A DNA stretch of 35,453 nucleotides, taken from positions 1 to 35,453 of the forward strand of contig DATBLQ010000030.1 of assembly GCA_036555325.1 (NCBI GenBank), written 5' to 3'. Positions 15,550-22,755 of this stretch are shown here, piece by piece. Position 1 is the first letter of the stretch; each line of letters starts with the position of its first letter. Both the position numbers and the translations under genes were made by a program. The notes beneath the pieces are model-generated. The model saw only the letters and a list, made by a program, of their open reading frames with translations, was not told the origin of the DNA and did not search any database. The stretch is from DATBLQ01 sp036555325. GTDB taxonomy: Bacteria; Pseudomonadota; Alphaproteobacteria; Rhizobiales; Aestuariivirgaceae.

Positions 15550-16149
15550 ATGCAAAAGATATCCACCTCGCTTCTCACCATCTGTGGGCTCGAAGAACTC
15601 GAGCTGCACAGCACCCGCGGTATTACACATGTCCTCTCAATCCTGGATCCGGAATGGCCTGAGCCCGTGGCATTCTCGGCCTATGATCGCCACCATCGCA
15701 CCACCTTGTATTTCCATGACGTAATAGAACCCGGAGCTGGTCTCGTGCTGCCTAAGCCTGAGCATGTCGAGGCCATTCTGGAGTTTGGCCGCTCGATGGC
15801 GGATAAAGCCGCGGAGCGTGACGATGCCCATCTGCTCGTGCACTGCCACATGGGCGTTTCCCGCTCGACAGCGGCCATGGCCATCCTGATGGCCCAGTCC
15901 AATCATCCAGAAACGGAAGATTGGATTTTCTCGCGGCTGCTCGAGCTGCGGCCGCAAGCGTGGCCCAATTCTCTCATGGTCGAATTTGCCGACGAGCTGC
16001 TTGGCAAGGACGGGCGCCTGATCTCAGCGCTGGCGCAGCTCTACGCCAAGCAGCTGGCAAGGCGGCCTCAAACGGAACAGTTCATGCGATCGCTTGGCCG
16101 GCTGCGGGAGGTGGAAATGGCGAAGCGGATCCAGCCAGCCGGCGTGTAA
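15550..16149 (+). CDS. Dual-specificity-type protein phosphatase
   Basis: A 199-residue cysteine-dependent phosphatase. The P-loop HCHMGVSRST has nucleophile Cys99 and Arg105, the CX5R signature of tyrosine / dual-specificity phosphatases. The general acid is probably Asp57 in LYFHDVIEP. The N-terminal half begins with the ITHVLSILDPEWPEP strand common in this group. The C-terminal helix contains DGRLISALAQLYAKQLARR. Bacterial members of this type act on phosphotyrosine, phosphoinositides or small phosphates. It has no signal peptide and is convergent with the E2 gene (three bases between). Confidence 0.85.
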   Translation: MQKISTSLLTICGLEELELHSTRGITHVLSILDPEWPEPVAFSAYDRHHRTTLYFHDVIEPGAGLVLPKPEHVEAILEFGRSMADKAAERDDAHLLVHCHMGVSRSTAAMAILMAQSNHPETEDWIFSRLLELRPQAWPNSLMVEFADELLGKDGRLISALAQLYAKQLARRPQTEQFMRSLGRLREVEMAKRIQPAGV

Positions 16150-16152
16150 GGC

Positions 16153-17412
16153 TCAGACGAGCAAGCGGGCCGGGGCCTCGAGATAGCCTTTCAACGCCTG
16201 GATGAAAGAAGCCGCATCGAAACCGTCGACGACACGATGGTCGAAGGAAGACGACAAGTTCATCATCTTGCGGATGACAATAGCCTGTCCGAGCACCATC
16301 GGTCGCTCGGCTATCTTATTCACACCAACGATGGCGACTTCGGGCGGCTTGATGATGGGCGTTGCGGCGATGCCGCCGAGAGCCCCGAGGCTGGTGACGG
16401 TGATCGTCGATCCGGAGAGCTCCTCACGGCTTGCCTTGCCGGCGCGAGCCAAATCACTGAGCCGGGTTATCTCCAGCGCGATGTCGTAGATGTCGAGAGC
16501 CTCGGCATGGCGCACAACCGGAACCAAGAGACCGCGTTTGGTCTGAGTGGCGATGCCAACATGGACAGGCGCGTGACGGCGAATTATGGCGGCTTCGTCA
16601 TCGAAATGGGCGTTGATGCCTGGATGATCAGGCAACACCTTGACGAGGCCCCGGATCAGGAACGGCAGCAGAGTCAGCCGTGGTCGTCCGCCGGTCCGGT
16701 TTTCGTTGAGGTCACTGCGCAATGCTTCGAGGGCGGTCACATCAACTTCCTCGACATAGGAGAAATGCGGGATTTTGCGTTTGGCCTCCAGCATGGTTTG
16801 GGCGATCTGGCGTCGCAAACCGATCACCTCGATTTCCTCGATACCCTCATGGCGAGAACTGGCGGCCGAGGATGATTTGTCCCGCTGCCTCGCGAGCAGA
16901 ACGGCATCGATATCCGCATGACGGATTTGTCCCTCAGCGCCTGTTCCCTTGAGGGTCGCCAGATCAATGTTAAGGGCGGCGGCTCTCGCGCGCACCGCAG
17001 GCGCGGCAGTCGGCCTACTCTCCGGCGGCGGCTTAGGCGGCTGGCCTCGCTCTTCCGGCGATGGCTTGATCGACGGGCCGCGCTCTTGCGGCGACGGTGC
17101 CGTCGGCTTTCTCGCCGGCTCGGCCGGAGCCGCAGAGGTGGCTTGCGCAGAAGGCTTGGCTGTCGCCTCTTCCTCCGTGGCGATCGTGACGAGCACATCA
17201 CCTACGGACGCGATCTCTCCTTGCTCGCCTTTTCGAGACAAGATTTTTCCGGTTACCGGCGAGCCGATCTCGACCGTTGCCTTCTCGGTCATGACGTCGA
17301 CGAGCGGCTGATCTTCCTTGACGGTCTGGCCCACCTCCACGTGCCAGGCGACGATTTCCGCCTCGGCAATTCCTTCTCCGACGTCCGGCAGTTTGAAAAC
17401 ATAGGTGCCCAA
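16153..17412 (-). CDS. bkdB: Branched-chain 2-oxoacid dehydrogenase E2 (dihydrolipoamide acyltransferase)
   Basis: A 419-residue E2 core of the branched-chain 2-oxoacid dehydrogenase complex, which transfers the acyl group from E1 to CoA. One lipoyl domain lies at 1-75 with lipoyl-lysine 44 in MTEKATVE. A Pro/Glu-rich linker (about 80-130) follows. Next comes the peripheral-subunit-binding domain (RARAAALNIDLATLKGTG) and then the catalytic domain, with active-site HRVVDG (His392). The start is TTG 17412 with a perfect AAGGAGG at 17418-17424 on the minus strand; no ATG fits. It is last in a three-gene operon with E1-alpha and E1-beta. The linker is rich in repeated SPEERG / SPQERG blocks. Confidence 0.93.
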   Translation of the reverse strand: MGTYVFKLPDVGEGIAEAEIVAWHVEVGQTVKEDQPLVDVMTEKATVEIGSPVTGKILSRKGEQGEIASVGDVLVTIATEEEATAKPSAQATSAAPAEPARKPTAPSPQERGPSIKPSPEERGQPPKPPPESRPTAAPAVRARAAALNIDLATLKGTGAEGQIRHADIDAVLLARQRDKSSSAASSRHEGIEEIEVIGLRRQIAQTMLEAKRKIPHFSYVEEVDVTALEALRSDLNENRTGGRPRLTLLPFLIRGLVKVLPDHPGINAHFDDEAAIIRRHAPVHVGIATQTKRGLLVPVVRHAEALDIYDIALEITRLSDLARAGKASREELSGSTITVTSLGALGGIAATPIIKPPEVAIVGVNKIAERPMVLGQAIVIRKMMNLSSSFDHRVVDGFDAASFIQALKGYLEAPARLLV

Positions 17413-17427
17413 CGCAGCCTCCTTGGC

Positions 17428-18441
17428 TCAGCTCGCCAGTGCACGGCGAATTGCATCAGCCACGCGATGCGGTCCGGGAAAGTAGTCCCACTCAAACGCA
17501 TAAGGGTAGGGGGTGTCCCAGCCGGTTACGCGCTCGATCGGGGCCTCCAGATGATGGAAGCAGCGCTCCTGAACGAGTGCGGAGAGCTCCGCACCGTAGC
17601 CTCCGGTGCGCGTCGCTTCGTGGACGATGAGGCAACGGCCGGTTTTCTTGACGGAGGCTACAATGGGATCGATGTCGAGCGGCCACAACGTACGCAAGTC
17701 GATCACTTCTGCATCGACTTCTGCTTCGCGGGCGGCAGCAAGCGCGACATGCACCATGGTGCCATAGGCAAGAATGGTGAGGTCGCTCCCTTCCCGCACC
17801 ACTGATGCCTGGCCTAGTGGAACGCGGTAGTGGTCGATGGGGACCTCGCTCGCCGGCTGGCCAGCCCATGGCTCGACGGGCCTGTCGTGGTAGCCCGCAA
17901 AGGGCCCCGAATAGAGCCGTTTTGGCTCAAAGAACAGGACCGGATCGTCGTCTTCGATGGCGCTGATGAGGAGTCCCTTGGCGTCATAGGGTGTTGACGG
18001 GATGACCGTCTTGATGCCGCAGACATGGGTGAAGAGGCCCTCCGGGCTCTGACTATGGGTTTGGCCGCCGAAGATGCCACCGCCATAGGGAGCGCGAATG
18101 GTCAGCGGCGCGTTGAACTCGCCGCCGGACCGGTAACGCAGCCGTGCTGCCTCCGAAACGATCTGGTCAAAGGCGGGGTAGATGTAGTCGGCGAACTGGC
18201 ATTCGACCACGGGGCGCAAACCATAGGCGCCCATGCCAATCGCCACGCCGACGAGACCGCCTTCGGCGATGGGGGCATCGAACACTCGCTGCTCGCCATA
18301 CCGTTGCTGAAGCCCCTCCGTTACCCGGAAGACCCCGCCGAAGAATCCGATATCCTCGCCGAAGATCACAACATCGGGATCGCGGGCAAGCATAACGTCC
18401 ATCGCCGAATTGAGCGCCTGCACCATGTTCATCGTCGCCAT
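17428..18441 (-). CDS. bkdA2: Branched-chain 2-oxoacid dehydrogenase E1 beta subunit
   Basis: This 337-residue subunit pairs with E1 alpha to decarboxylate branched-chain 2-oxoacids with thiamine diphosphate. It starts MATMNMVQALNSAMDVML, then VVIFGEDIGFFGGVFRVTEGL with the TPP-contacting Glu. ECQFADYIYPAFDQIVSEAARLRYRSGGEF and GGGIFGGQTHSQSPE are diagnostic of BkdA2 rather than PdhB. The last part is the TK C-terminal domain (EVIDLRTLWPLD, VHEATRTGGYGAEL). Its ATG overlaps the stop of E1 alpha by one base (TGATG), so translation is coupled. E2 starts 15 bases after its stop. Confidence 0.94.
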   Translation of the reverse strand: MATMNMVQALNSAMDVMLARDPDVVIFGEDIGFFGGVFRVTEGLQQRYGEQRVFDAPIAEGGLVGVAIGMGAYGLRPVVECQFADYIYPAFDQIVSEAARLRYRSGGEFNAPLTIRAPYGGGIFGGQTHSQSPEGLFTHVCGIKTVIPSTPYDAKGLLISAIEDDDPVLFFEPKRLYSGPFAGYHDRPVEPWAGQPASEVPIDHYRVPLGQASVVREGSDLTILAYGTMVHVALAAAREAEVDAEVIDLRTLWPLDIDPIVASVKKTGRCLIVHEATRTGGYGAELSALVQERCFHHLEAPIERVTGWDTPYPYAFEWDYFPGPHRVADAIRRALAS

Positions 18442-19700
18442 CAGGGCTTCTCTTCGCGTTGAGCGCGCAAACGCGCGAGCTCGGCCTGCTGCTCACGCAG
18501 ATGCCAGGGCATCTCTTTATAGACGTCTTCGAACATCGTGGCCGGATCGTGATGAGGACCCTCGCTCAGGATCCCATAGGTCTGCGCCTCCGCATTGGCG
18601 GCCCGCACCGTTTCCTCGAGATCGGCAGCGAGTTGCTGGTGGCGCTCATCGCTCCACTCGCCCAACCCGATCAAATGGGTCTTCAGCCGATCTACCGGAT
18701 CGCCCAGCGGCCAATGCTGCCCTTCGTCACCGGGGCGATAGCGGCTTGGATCATCGCTCGTGGAATGAGGGGCCACTCGATAGGTAAAGAGCTCGATCAG
18801 CGTCGGACCCTGGTTGGAGCGGGCGCGGTCGGCCGCCCATCGCGTGACGGCATAGACTGCAAGCAGATCGTTGCCGTCGACTCTGATGCCTGGAATTCCA
18901 AAACCGATGGCACGGGAAGCGAAGGTTGCCTCCTCGCCGCCGGCGACGCCCTGACTCGATGAGATGGCCCACTGATTGTTGACCAGATTCAGAATGACGG
19001 GGGCGCGATAAACCGCTGCGAAGATAAGACCATGATGGAAGTCTCCTTCAGCAGACGAGCCTTCGCCGATCCAGGCCGCAGCGATCCTGCGATCACGTTT
19101 GTAGGCCGACGCCATCGCCCAGCCGACGGCCTGGGGAAACTGCGTGCCGACATTGCCGGAAAGCGTGAAGAATCCGGCGTCGCGAGCCGAATAGAGGATG
19201 GAAAGCTGCCGGCCCTTCAACCGATCGCGGGTGTTCGAATAGATCTGGTTCATCATGTCGACGATCGGCCAGTCGCGAGCGATCAACAGACCCTGCTGGC
19301 GATAGGTGCCGAAGCACATATCGTCGCGGTTGAGCGCGAAGGCCTGGCCCACCGCCACCGCCTCTTCGCCAGTGCATTTCAGATAGAAAGACGTCTTGCC
19401 CTGACGCTGCATCCGGAACATCCGCTCATCGAAAGCTCTGGTGAGCATCATGGCGCGCAGCGAACGCCTTAGGGTTTCGGGTTCAAGCTTGGGGTCCCAT
19501 GCTCCGACGGCATTGCCGTTGTCATCAAGAACGCGAACCAACCCATAGGAAAGCTCGCGCGTCTCGGAAGCCTTGCAATGGACATCGGGCCGTTTGGCCT
19601 CGCCCGCCCGAGGCAATTGGAGATAGCTGAAATCAGGTGTGTCGCCGGGTCGAAAGCGCGCGGTTGGGATGTGCAAGGCTAGCGGAGGTCTGTTCTTCAT
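18441..19700 (-). CDS. bkdA1: Branched-chain 2-oxoacid dehydrogenase E1 alpha subunit
   Basis: A 419-residue TPP-dependent subunit. The TPP motif is GEGSSAEGDFH with NNQWAIS about 30 residues on. Substrate and phosphorylation-loop regions appear as FGTYRQQGLLIARDW and YRVAPHSTSDDPSRYR. The N-terminus (LALHIPTARFRPGDTPDFSYLQLP) is typical of bacterial BkdA1 and absent from PdhA. ATG 19700 is preferred over ATG 19709 because GGCGG lies eight bases before it; both give plausible lengths. It heads the minus-strand bkdA1-bkdA2-bkdB operon. A bkd regulator (Lrp or BkdR type) and the E3 gene are not seen beside it. Confidence 0.94.
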   Translation of the reverse strand: MKNRPPLALHIPTARFRPGDTPDFSYLQLPRAGEAKRPDVHCKASETRELSYGLVRVLDDNGNAVGAWDPKLEPETLRRSLRAMMLTRAFDERMFRMQRQGKTSFYLKCTGEEAVAVGQAFALNRDDMCFGTYRQQGLLIARDWPIVDMMNQIYSNTRDRLKGRQLSILYSARDAGFFTLSGNVGTQFPQAVGWAMASAYKRDRRIAAAWIGEGSSAEGDFHHGLIFAAVYRAPVILNLVNNQWAISSSQGVAGGEEATFASRAIGFGIPGIRVDGNDLLAVYAVTRWAADRARSNQGPTLIELFTYRVAPHSTSDDPSRYRPGDEGQHWPLGDPVDRLKTHLIGLGEWSDERHQQLAADLEETVRAANAEAQTYGILSEGPHHDPATMFEDVYKEMPWHLREQQAELARLRAQREEKP

Positions 19701-19784
19701 GTGTGTCATACCGCCGTGGTTCAATAACGAACTCGAAGGAGAGTCGTTGCTCAGCCTAACAAGAACAGGATACCGAAACAGGCT

Positions 19785-19833
19785 AACCGGCTCGGTCAAA
19801 TTCCCTAAAATCGGAGAGGTTTTCTAGCCGGTT
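19785..19833. promoter_or_regulatory. Inverted repeat upstream of the bkd operon
   Basis: AACCGGCT (19785-19792) is the exact reverse complement of AGCCGGTT (19826-19833), with 33 bases between. On the plus strand the right arm runs into TTTTTT. Both flanking genes are on the minus strand, so a plus-strand terminator has no obvious transcript to stop. It might serve as an operator or leader structure for bkdA1. Confidence 0.3.
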
Positions 19834-19835
19834 TT

Positions 19836-20615
19836 TTATGGACGCGAGCCTTTTGTCAGCCAAGTGAATATCTGAATCCACAGCTTTTTGTAGCCTTCCC
19901 ATTGGCAAAATGCCGGTGAAAGCCAATGCGGGCCGATGTCGGAGGTCCACGCCGCGGTTCGCCCTTTTTCAAACTCGCCGACAACCAACAATGGATGACT
20001 GCCCTGATCTTCGGGCAGCGATGCGATCAACTCGACGGCGCGATCGGTACGCAGGGCAACTTCGTTTACGCCCAGAATGGGGGGCCAGGGAGGGTCAATT
20101 CCCTTGACGACCGGGTGATCGGCTCTCTTGATGACAGGCACTGCGCCTTCGGGAATCTCGATGCGATCATCATGGGGGAGGCAGGTGACCGGAAGAACAT
20201 CTTCGACCGCTGTTCGGCGCCAACGGGCGCGGCCATCGATTCCCTGGAAGCTATAGTATCCACCAATCATCAGAAGCGATCCGCCGCCTGCCACCCACTC
20301 CTTCAGAAGCTTTAGGCGATTGGGGAAGGTCTGTGAGCGAAGCCACACATTCGGGTGCAAGAGGATGGTGTTGGAACCTATGTCCGACAGAACGACAAGG
20401 TCGTAGCGGCGCAAAGTTTCGAGAGCGGCCGGAAAGCTCTCTGCGGCCTCGTGAGACGGCATGTAGTGGAGATCGAAGGGGCTGTCTTTCAAAGCTTCAA
20501 CCAGGGGCTCGGCACCGAGGTGAAACGTAACGCTGCCGAACTGGTCAAATCCCTTGTAGTGGGTTGCCGCCGACACCCAGCTCTCGCCGGCGAGAAGCAC
20601 TTTCTTGCGTTGCAT
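19836..20615 (-). CDS. Glutamine-amidotransferase-like (ThuA-related) protein
   Basis: A 259-residue protein of the class I glutamine-amidotransferase-like superfamily, in the group usually annotated as cytoplasmic glutamine amidotransferase and related to ThuA/trehalose-utilisation proteins. Recognised parts are KKVLLAGESWVSAATHYKGFDQF, YDLVVLSDIGSNTILLHP, VAGGGSLLMIGGYYSFQGI and PVTCLPHDDRIEIPEG. GRTAAWTSDIGPHWLSPAF ends the fold. The usual catalytic Cys of amidotransferases is not seen at the nucleophile elbow (IGGYYSF), so amidotransfer is unlikely. ATG 20615 has GGGAGAG about six bases upstream. It lies 135 bases before bkdA1 on the same strand. Confidence 0.85.
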   Translation of the reverse strand: MQRKKVLLAGESWVSAATHYKGFDQFGSVTFHLGAEPLVEALKDSPFDLHYMPSHEAAESFPAALETLRRYDLVVLSDIGSNTILLHPNVWLRSQTFPNRLKLLKEWVAGGGSLLMIGGYYSFQGIDGRARWRRTAVEDVLPVTCLPHDDRIEIPEGAVPVIKRADHPVVKGIDPPWPPILGVNEVALRTDRAVELIASLPEDQGSHPLLVVGEFEKGRTAAWTSDIGPHWLSPAFCQWEGYKKLWIQIFTWLTKGSRP

Positions 20616-20643
20616 TTAGTCTCTCCCGCTTGAGAAAAATTGT

Positions 20644-20895
20644 TTAGCTCTTGTGCCTACGCTGACTGCGCGCTTGCTTAGCCGCGTTGATCGCGTTCTG
20701 GAAAGCCCTGACACCCATCATGTTGATGAAAGGCCTGCCAAGCTTCGCATTGACGGCCAGGCGCAATTCATGTGCGTCGGTATCGGCCAGTGCGTCGAAT
20801 GACTCGATCCCGATCATGTCCAGAAAATCGGCGGTGCGCGGACCGCACAGGTGCACGGCTTCGATTTTTTTTCTTTCGGCGGGCGGCAGCGGCAT
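20644..20895 (-). CDS. Small helix-hairpin-helix protein
   Basis: A predicted 83-residue protein. The core ERKKIEAVHLCGPRTADFLDMIGIESFDAL fits a helix-hairpin-helix fold of the Cdd1 / DUF4332 kind, where a GxxTxxxL-like turn binds the DNA backbone. The C-terminal part (HELRLAVNAKLGRPFINMMGV) is a second helical unit, followed by a basic tail (RSQRRHKS). ATG 20895 starts just before the conserved core; ATG 20985 would add 30 low-complexity residues. Neither has a good ribosome site. It lies 28 bases before the amidotransferase-like gene on the same strand. Nucleic-acid binding is inferred only from the fold. Confidence 0.6.
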   Translation of the reverse strand: MPLPPAERKKIEAVHLCGPRTADFLDMIGIESFDALADTDAHELRLAVNAKLGRPFINMMGVRAFQNAINAAKQARSQRRHKS

Positions 20896-21019
20896 CGATG
20901 AACTGTGCACTTGAGGTTCCGCTTTTTGCAATTGCCCGCCACCTCCTACCCTGATAAGTTGCTGGCTAAGCGCATCTGCAACCATAACTTTCGGTCGGCA
21001 GAACAGAGTGGGTCTGAGA

Positions 21020-21247
21020 ATGGATACGCCAGCGAAGAAGAGGAAAATGCCGCTCGACTATGTGCTTCGCTCCCTGCACGACGCAATGGAATTGGTGTTC
21101 GAGTATTATTACGATCCGAATTACATACCGAGCGCCGACGACCTTGTGCTTTTCGAGGCCTTGCACAAGCAGATCGTAGGCTATGTTGCGATGTCGATGA
21201 TCATCATTCCCGAGATGCGCAAGCGAATTGCCGACAGCGGTGGCTAA
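21020..21247 (+). CDS. Orphan small protein, family A copy 2
   Basis: A 75-residue protein of unknown function and paralogue of the core of the protein at 4320-4682. The aligned parts are KKRKMPLDYVLRSLHDAMEL, IPSADDLVLFEALHKQI and AMSMIIIPEMRKR; about 30 of 68 residues are identical without gaps. It ends within a few residues of the conserved core, so it probably shows the native family length. The fold is predicted all-helical and amphipathic, without signal peptide. ATG 21020 starts the conserved region; GTG 21008 is an alternative. It is followed closely by a Crp/Fnr regulator on the same strand, which may form an operon with it. Confidence 0.72.
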   Translation: MDTPAKKRKMPLDYVLRSLHDAMELVFEYYYDPNYIPSADDLVLFEALHKQIVGYVAMSMIIIPEMRKRIADSGG

Positions 21248-21328
21248 ACCACCCCTGGGTCTGTGGTGGCTACAAACCTGGTACCCCAGTACAATAAGAC
21301 CGCGCTCAACAGGAGCTGGCGGGTACCC

Positions 21329-22021
21329 ATGGGCGGACCAGAGTTGCAAACCTTCAGAGAGATTGCCTTTTTCAAATCGCTGAGCGAGCAGGCAGCCCTT
21401 AATCTCAGCCGGGAATGCAACCGAAGAACATTCGAAGCAGGCGATCTCATCATCGGCCACATGGACCAGACGTTCGATGTTTTGTTTCTGATGTCCGGTC
21501 ATGCAAGGGTGAACGTTTACTCGCTGGCTGGCCGGCGGGTGAGCTTTCGCGACATGGTGGGGGGAGCGATTTTCGGCGAACTTTCGGCGATCGACGGGGA
21601 GCCCAGATCGGCGAGCGTCGAAGCGGTGGGCCCGTGCACGGTGGTCGTCATGCCGAGAAAGGTGTTCTTGCGAGCCCTGCGCGAGGAACCGGAATTTACG
21701 ATGGCAGTGATGGTTCACCTCACGCGTCAAGTCCGGACGCTGACGGGGCGCGTTTTCGAGTTCAGCACGCTTGCAGTGCGCAACAGGGTGCAAGCAGAAC
21801 TCTTGCGGCTGGCTCGCCCGGAGGGTCAAAACGAAGCAGTGTTATCGGCGGCCCCGACACATGAGGAAATCGCCAGCCGGATCAGCAGCCACAGGGAAGC
21901 CGTTACCCGGGAGCTGTCGAGGCTCGAGGAGAAAGGGTTGATCGTCAAACAGGGACGCAGCTTGCGGATCCCAGATCTCGAGAGGCTGCGCAGGCTTATC
22001 GAAGAAGGCGGGGAAGATTAG
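21329..22021 (+). CDS. Crp/Fnr-family transcriptional regulator
   Basis: A 230-residue regulator. The N-terminal beta-roll (residues 5-120) shows FFKSLSEQAALNLSRECNRRTFEAGDLII and the phosphate-cassette-like FGELSAIDGEPRSASVEA, so cyclic-nucleotide binding is plausible. The long dimer helix follows (FTMAVMVHLTRQVRTLTGRV). The HTH_Crp domain reads THEEIASRISSHREAVTRELSRLEEKGLI. No Fe-S cysteine cluster like that of Fnr is present. ATG 21329 gives standard length; GTG 21263 adds 22 residues. A gene of this kind next to the family A protein suggests joint regulation, but the target is unknown. Confidence 0.9.
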   Translation: MGGPELQTFREIAFFKSLSEQAALNLSRECNRRTFEAGDLIIGHMDQTFDVLFLMSGHARVNVYSLAGRRVSFRDMVGGAIFGELSAIDGEPRSASVEAVGPCTVVVMPRKVFLRALREEPEFTMAVMVHLTRQVRTLTGRVFEFSTLAVRNRVQAELLRLARPEGQNEAVLSAAPTHEEIASRISSHREAVTRELSRLEEKGLIVKQGRSLRIPDLERLRRLIEEGGED

Positions 22022-22054
22022 AAACTTCCCGCGCCATTTCGGTAGCGTCGCGTT

Positions 22055-22198
22055 TCACTCATCAGACAGCGAGCGCGAAAGCTTTTGCGCCGGCGTCAGG
22101 CCGATGTCGTCCATCCTATGAGGATCGACCGACATGTAGCGTTCGATGTCCTTCGCATCGGCCAAACGGACGGCGCGCCCACGTAGTTTAGTGGTCAT
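22055..22198 (-). CDS. Possible 47-residue hypothetical protein
   Basis: A short frame from ATG 22198. The sequence has a basic start (TTKLRGRAVRLADAKDIERY) and ends HRMDDIGLTPAQKLSRSLSD, which reads like a real amphipathic protein. No ribosome site is seen upstream, and a longer frame to 22318 exists. It lies convergent with the Crp/Fnr gene. It is given as a weak candidate only. Confidence 0.35.
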   Translation of the reverse strand: MTTKLRGRAVRLADAKDIERYMSVDPHRMDDIGLTPAQKLSRSLSDE

Positions 22199-22593
22199 AG
22201 TCAACGCATAGCAGCGAAGCCTGATGAAAAACGCAGGCGGCGGCCGGTTCAAGGGAGCGCGGGACGTCTCCATCGAGGCCGGTCGCCGCAAGTTTACGGT
22301 TGATGTTCTGTGCGACACTGCAGGGCTCCCTTTCCTGAATGTGGCGGTAGCACGCTGTTTAGAAGAGAGTGAGCCAAGGCGCTGTGAGATTTCTCACACC
22401 CAAGAGAAGCGCGGGAGCATAGAACACCTCATGGCGGTGCTTGACACGGCCATCTCTCGTCGGAGCGTTTTCAGATGCGCCGATCAAGTCCGCGCATGAC
22501 GGTGAGGGGGAGACAAAAGTTTGTCGCTTGGAAATATCGGGCAGTTGTGGTTGGCTACTCACCAATGCGGCGTCGCGGGCAGGGGAGCGGAGA
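22199..22593. other. Low-information gap with a dispersed hairpin
   Basis: No convincing gene. A plus-strand frame at 22224-22499 runs into the hairpin repeat at 22475-22497 and has no ribosome site. The short palindrome GTGAGATTTCTCAC lies at 22383-22396. Confidence 0.35.
22475..22497. repeat. Dispersed hairpin repeat, second copy
   Basis: ATGCGCCGA and TCCGCGCAT around TCAAG match the perfect hairpin at 12515-12537 except for one base in the left arm. The flanking TCAGATGCGC and CGCATGACG also resemble the first site. Confidence 0.75.
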
Positions 22594-22713
22594 ATGCTCG
22601 GGCGAGTGATTGGATGGTTGAGATGCCGCTTGCGGCTGTGCCGAGGGCTCAAGTGCTACGATGACAGCGGCATTTATTGGGAGTGCGGCACATGCGGAAG
22701 GGTCATGCGGTGA
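22594..22713 (+). CDS. 39-residue CxxC mini-protein
   Basis: A short gene with an unusually good ribosome site: GGGGAG at 22582-22587, six bases before ATG 22594. The product starts MLGRVIGWLRCRLRLCRGLK and ends YWECGTCGRVMR. The two cysteines near residues 11 and 16 and the ECGTC pair near the end can form a four-cysteine zinc ribbon. Short rhizobial proteins with a basic, hydrophobic start and a C-terminal WxCxxC motif are known to me as hypothetical. It stands 42 bases before the BNR-repeat gene on the same strand. Function unknown. Confidence 0.6.
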   Translation: MLGRVIGWLRCRLRLCRGLKCYDDSGIYWECGTCGRVMR

Positions 22714-22755
22714 GCAAAGACATTTATCCGCTATCGGCGCTGGCAAGGAGAGTGC

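Noticed and set aside
16918..17805. 295-codon plus-strand frame within the bkd operon
   Set aside because: Composition is Arg-rich with no family match; the minus strand has full E2 and E1-beta motifs.
19826..19838. Plus-strand rho-independent terminator (AGCCGGTT followed by T-run)
   Set aside because: The pairing arm is 33 bases away and no plus-strand transcript is expected to end here.
20966..21829. 287-codon minus-strand frame opposite the Crp/Fnr gene
   Set aside because: It is the shadow of two supported plus-strand genes and has His/Arg-rich random composition.
22224..22499. 91-codon plus-strand frame
   Set aside because: No ribosome site, and the end is encoded by a dispersed hairpin repeat.
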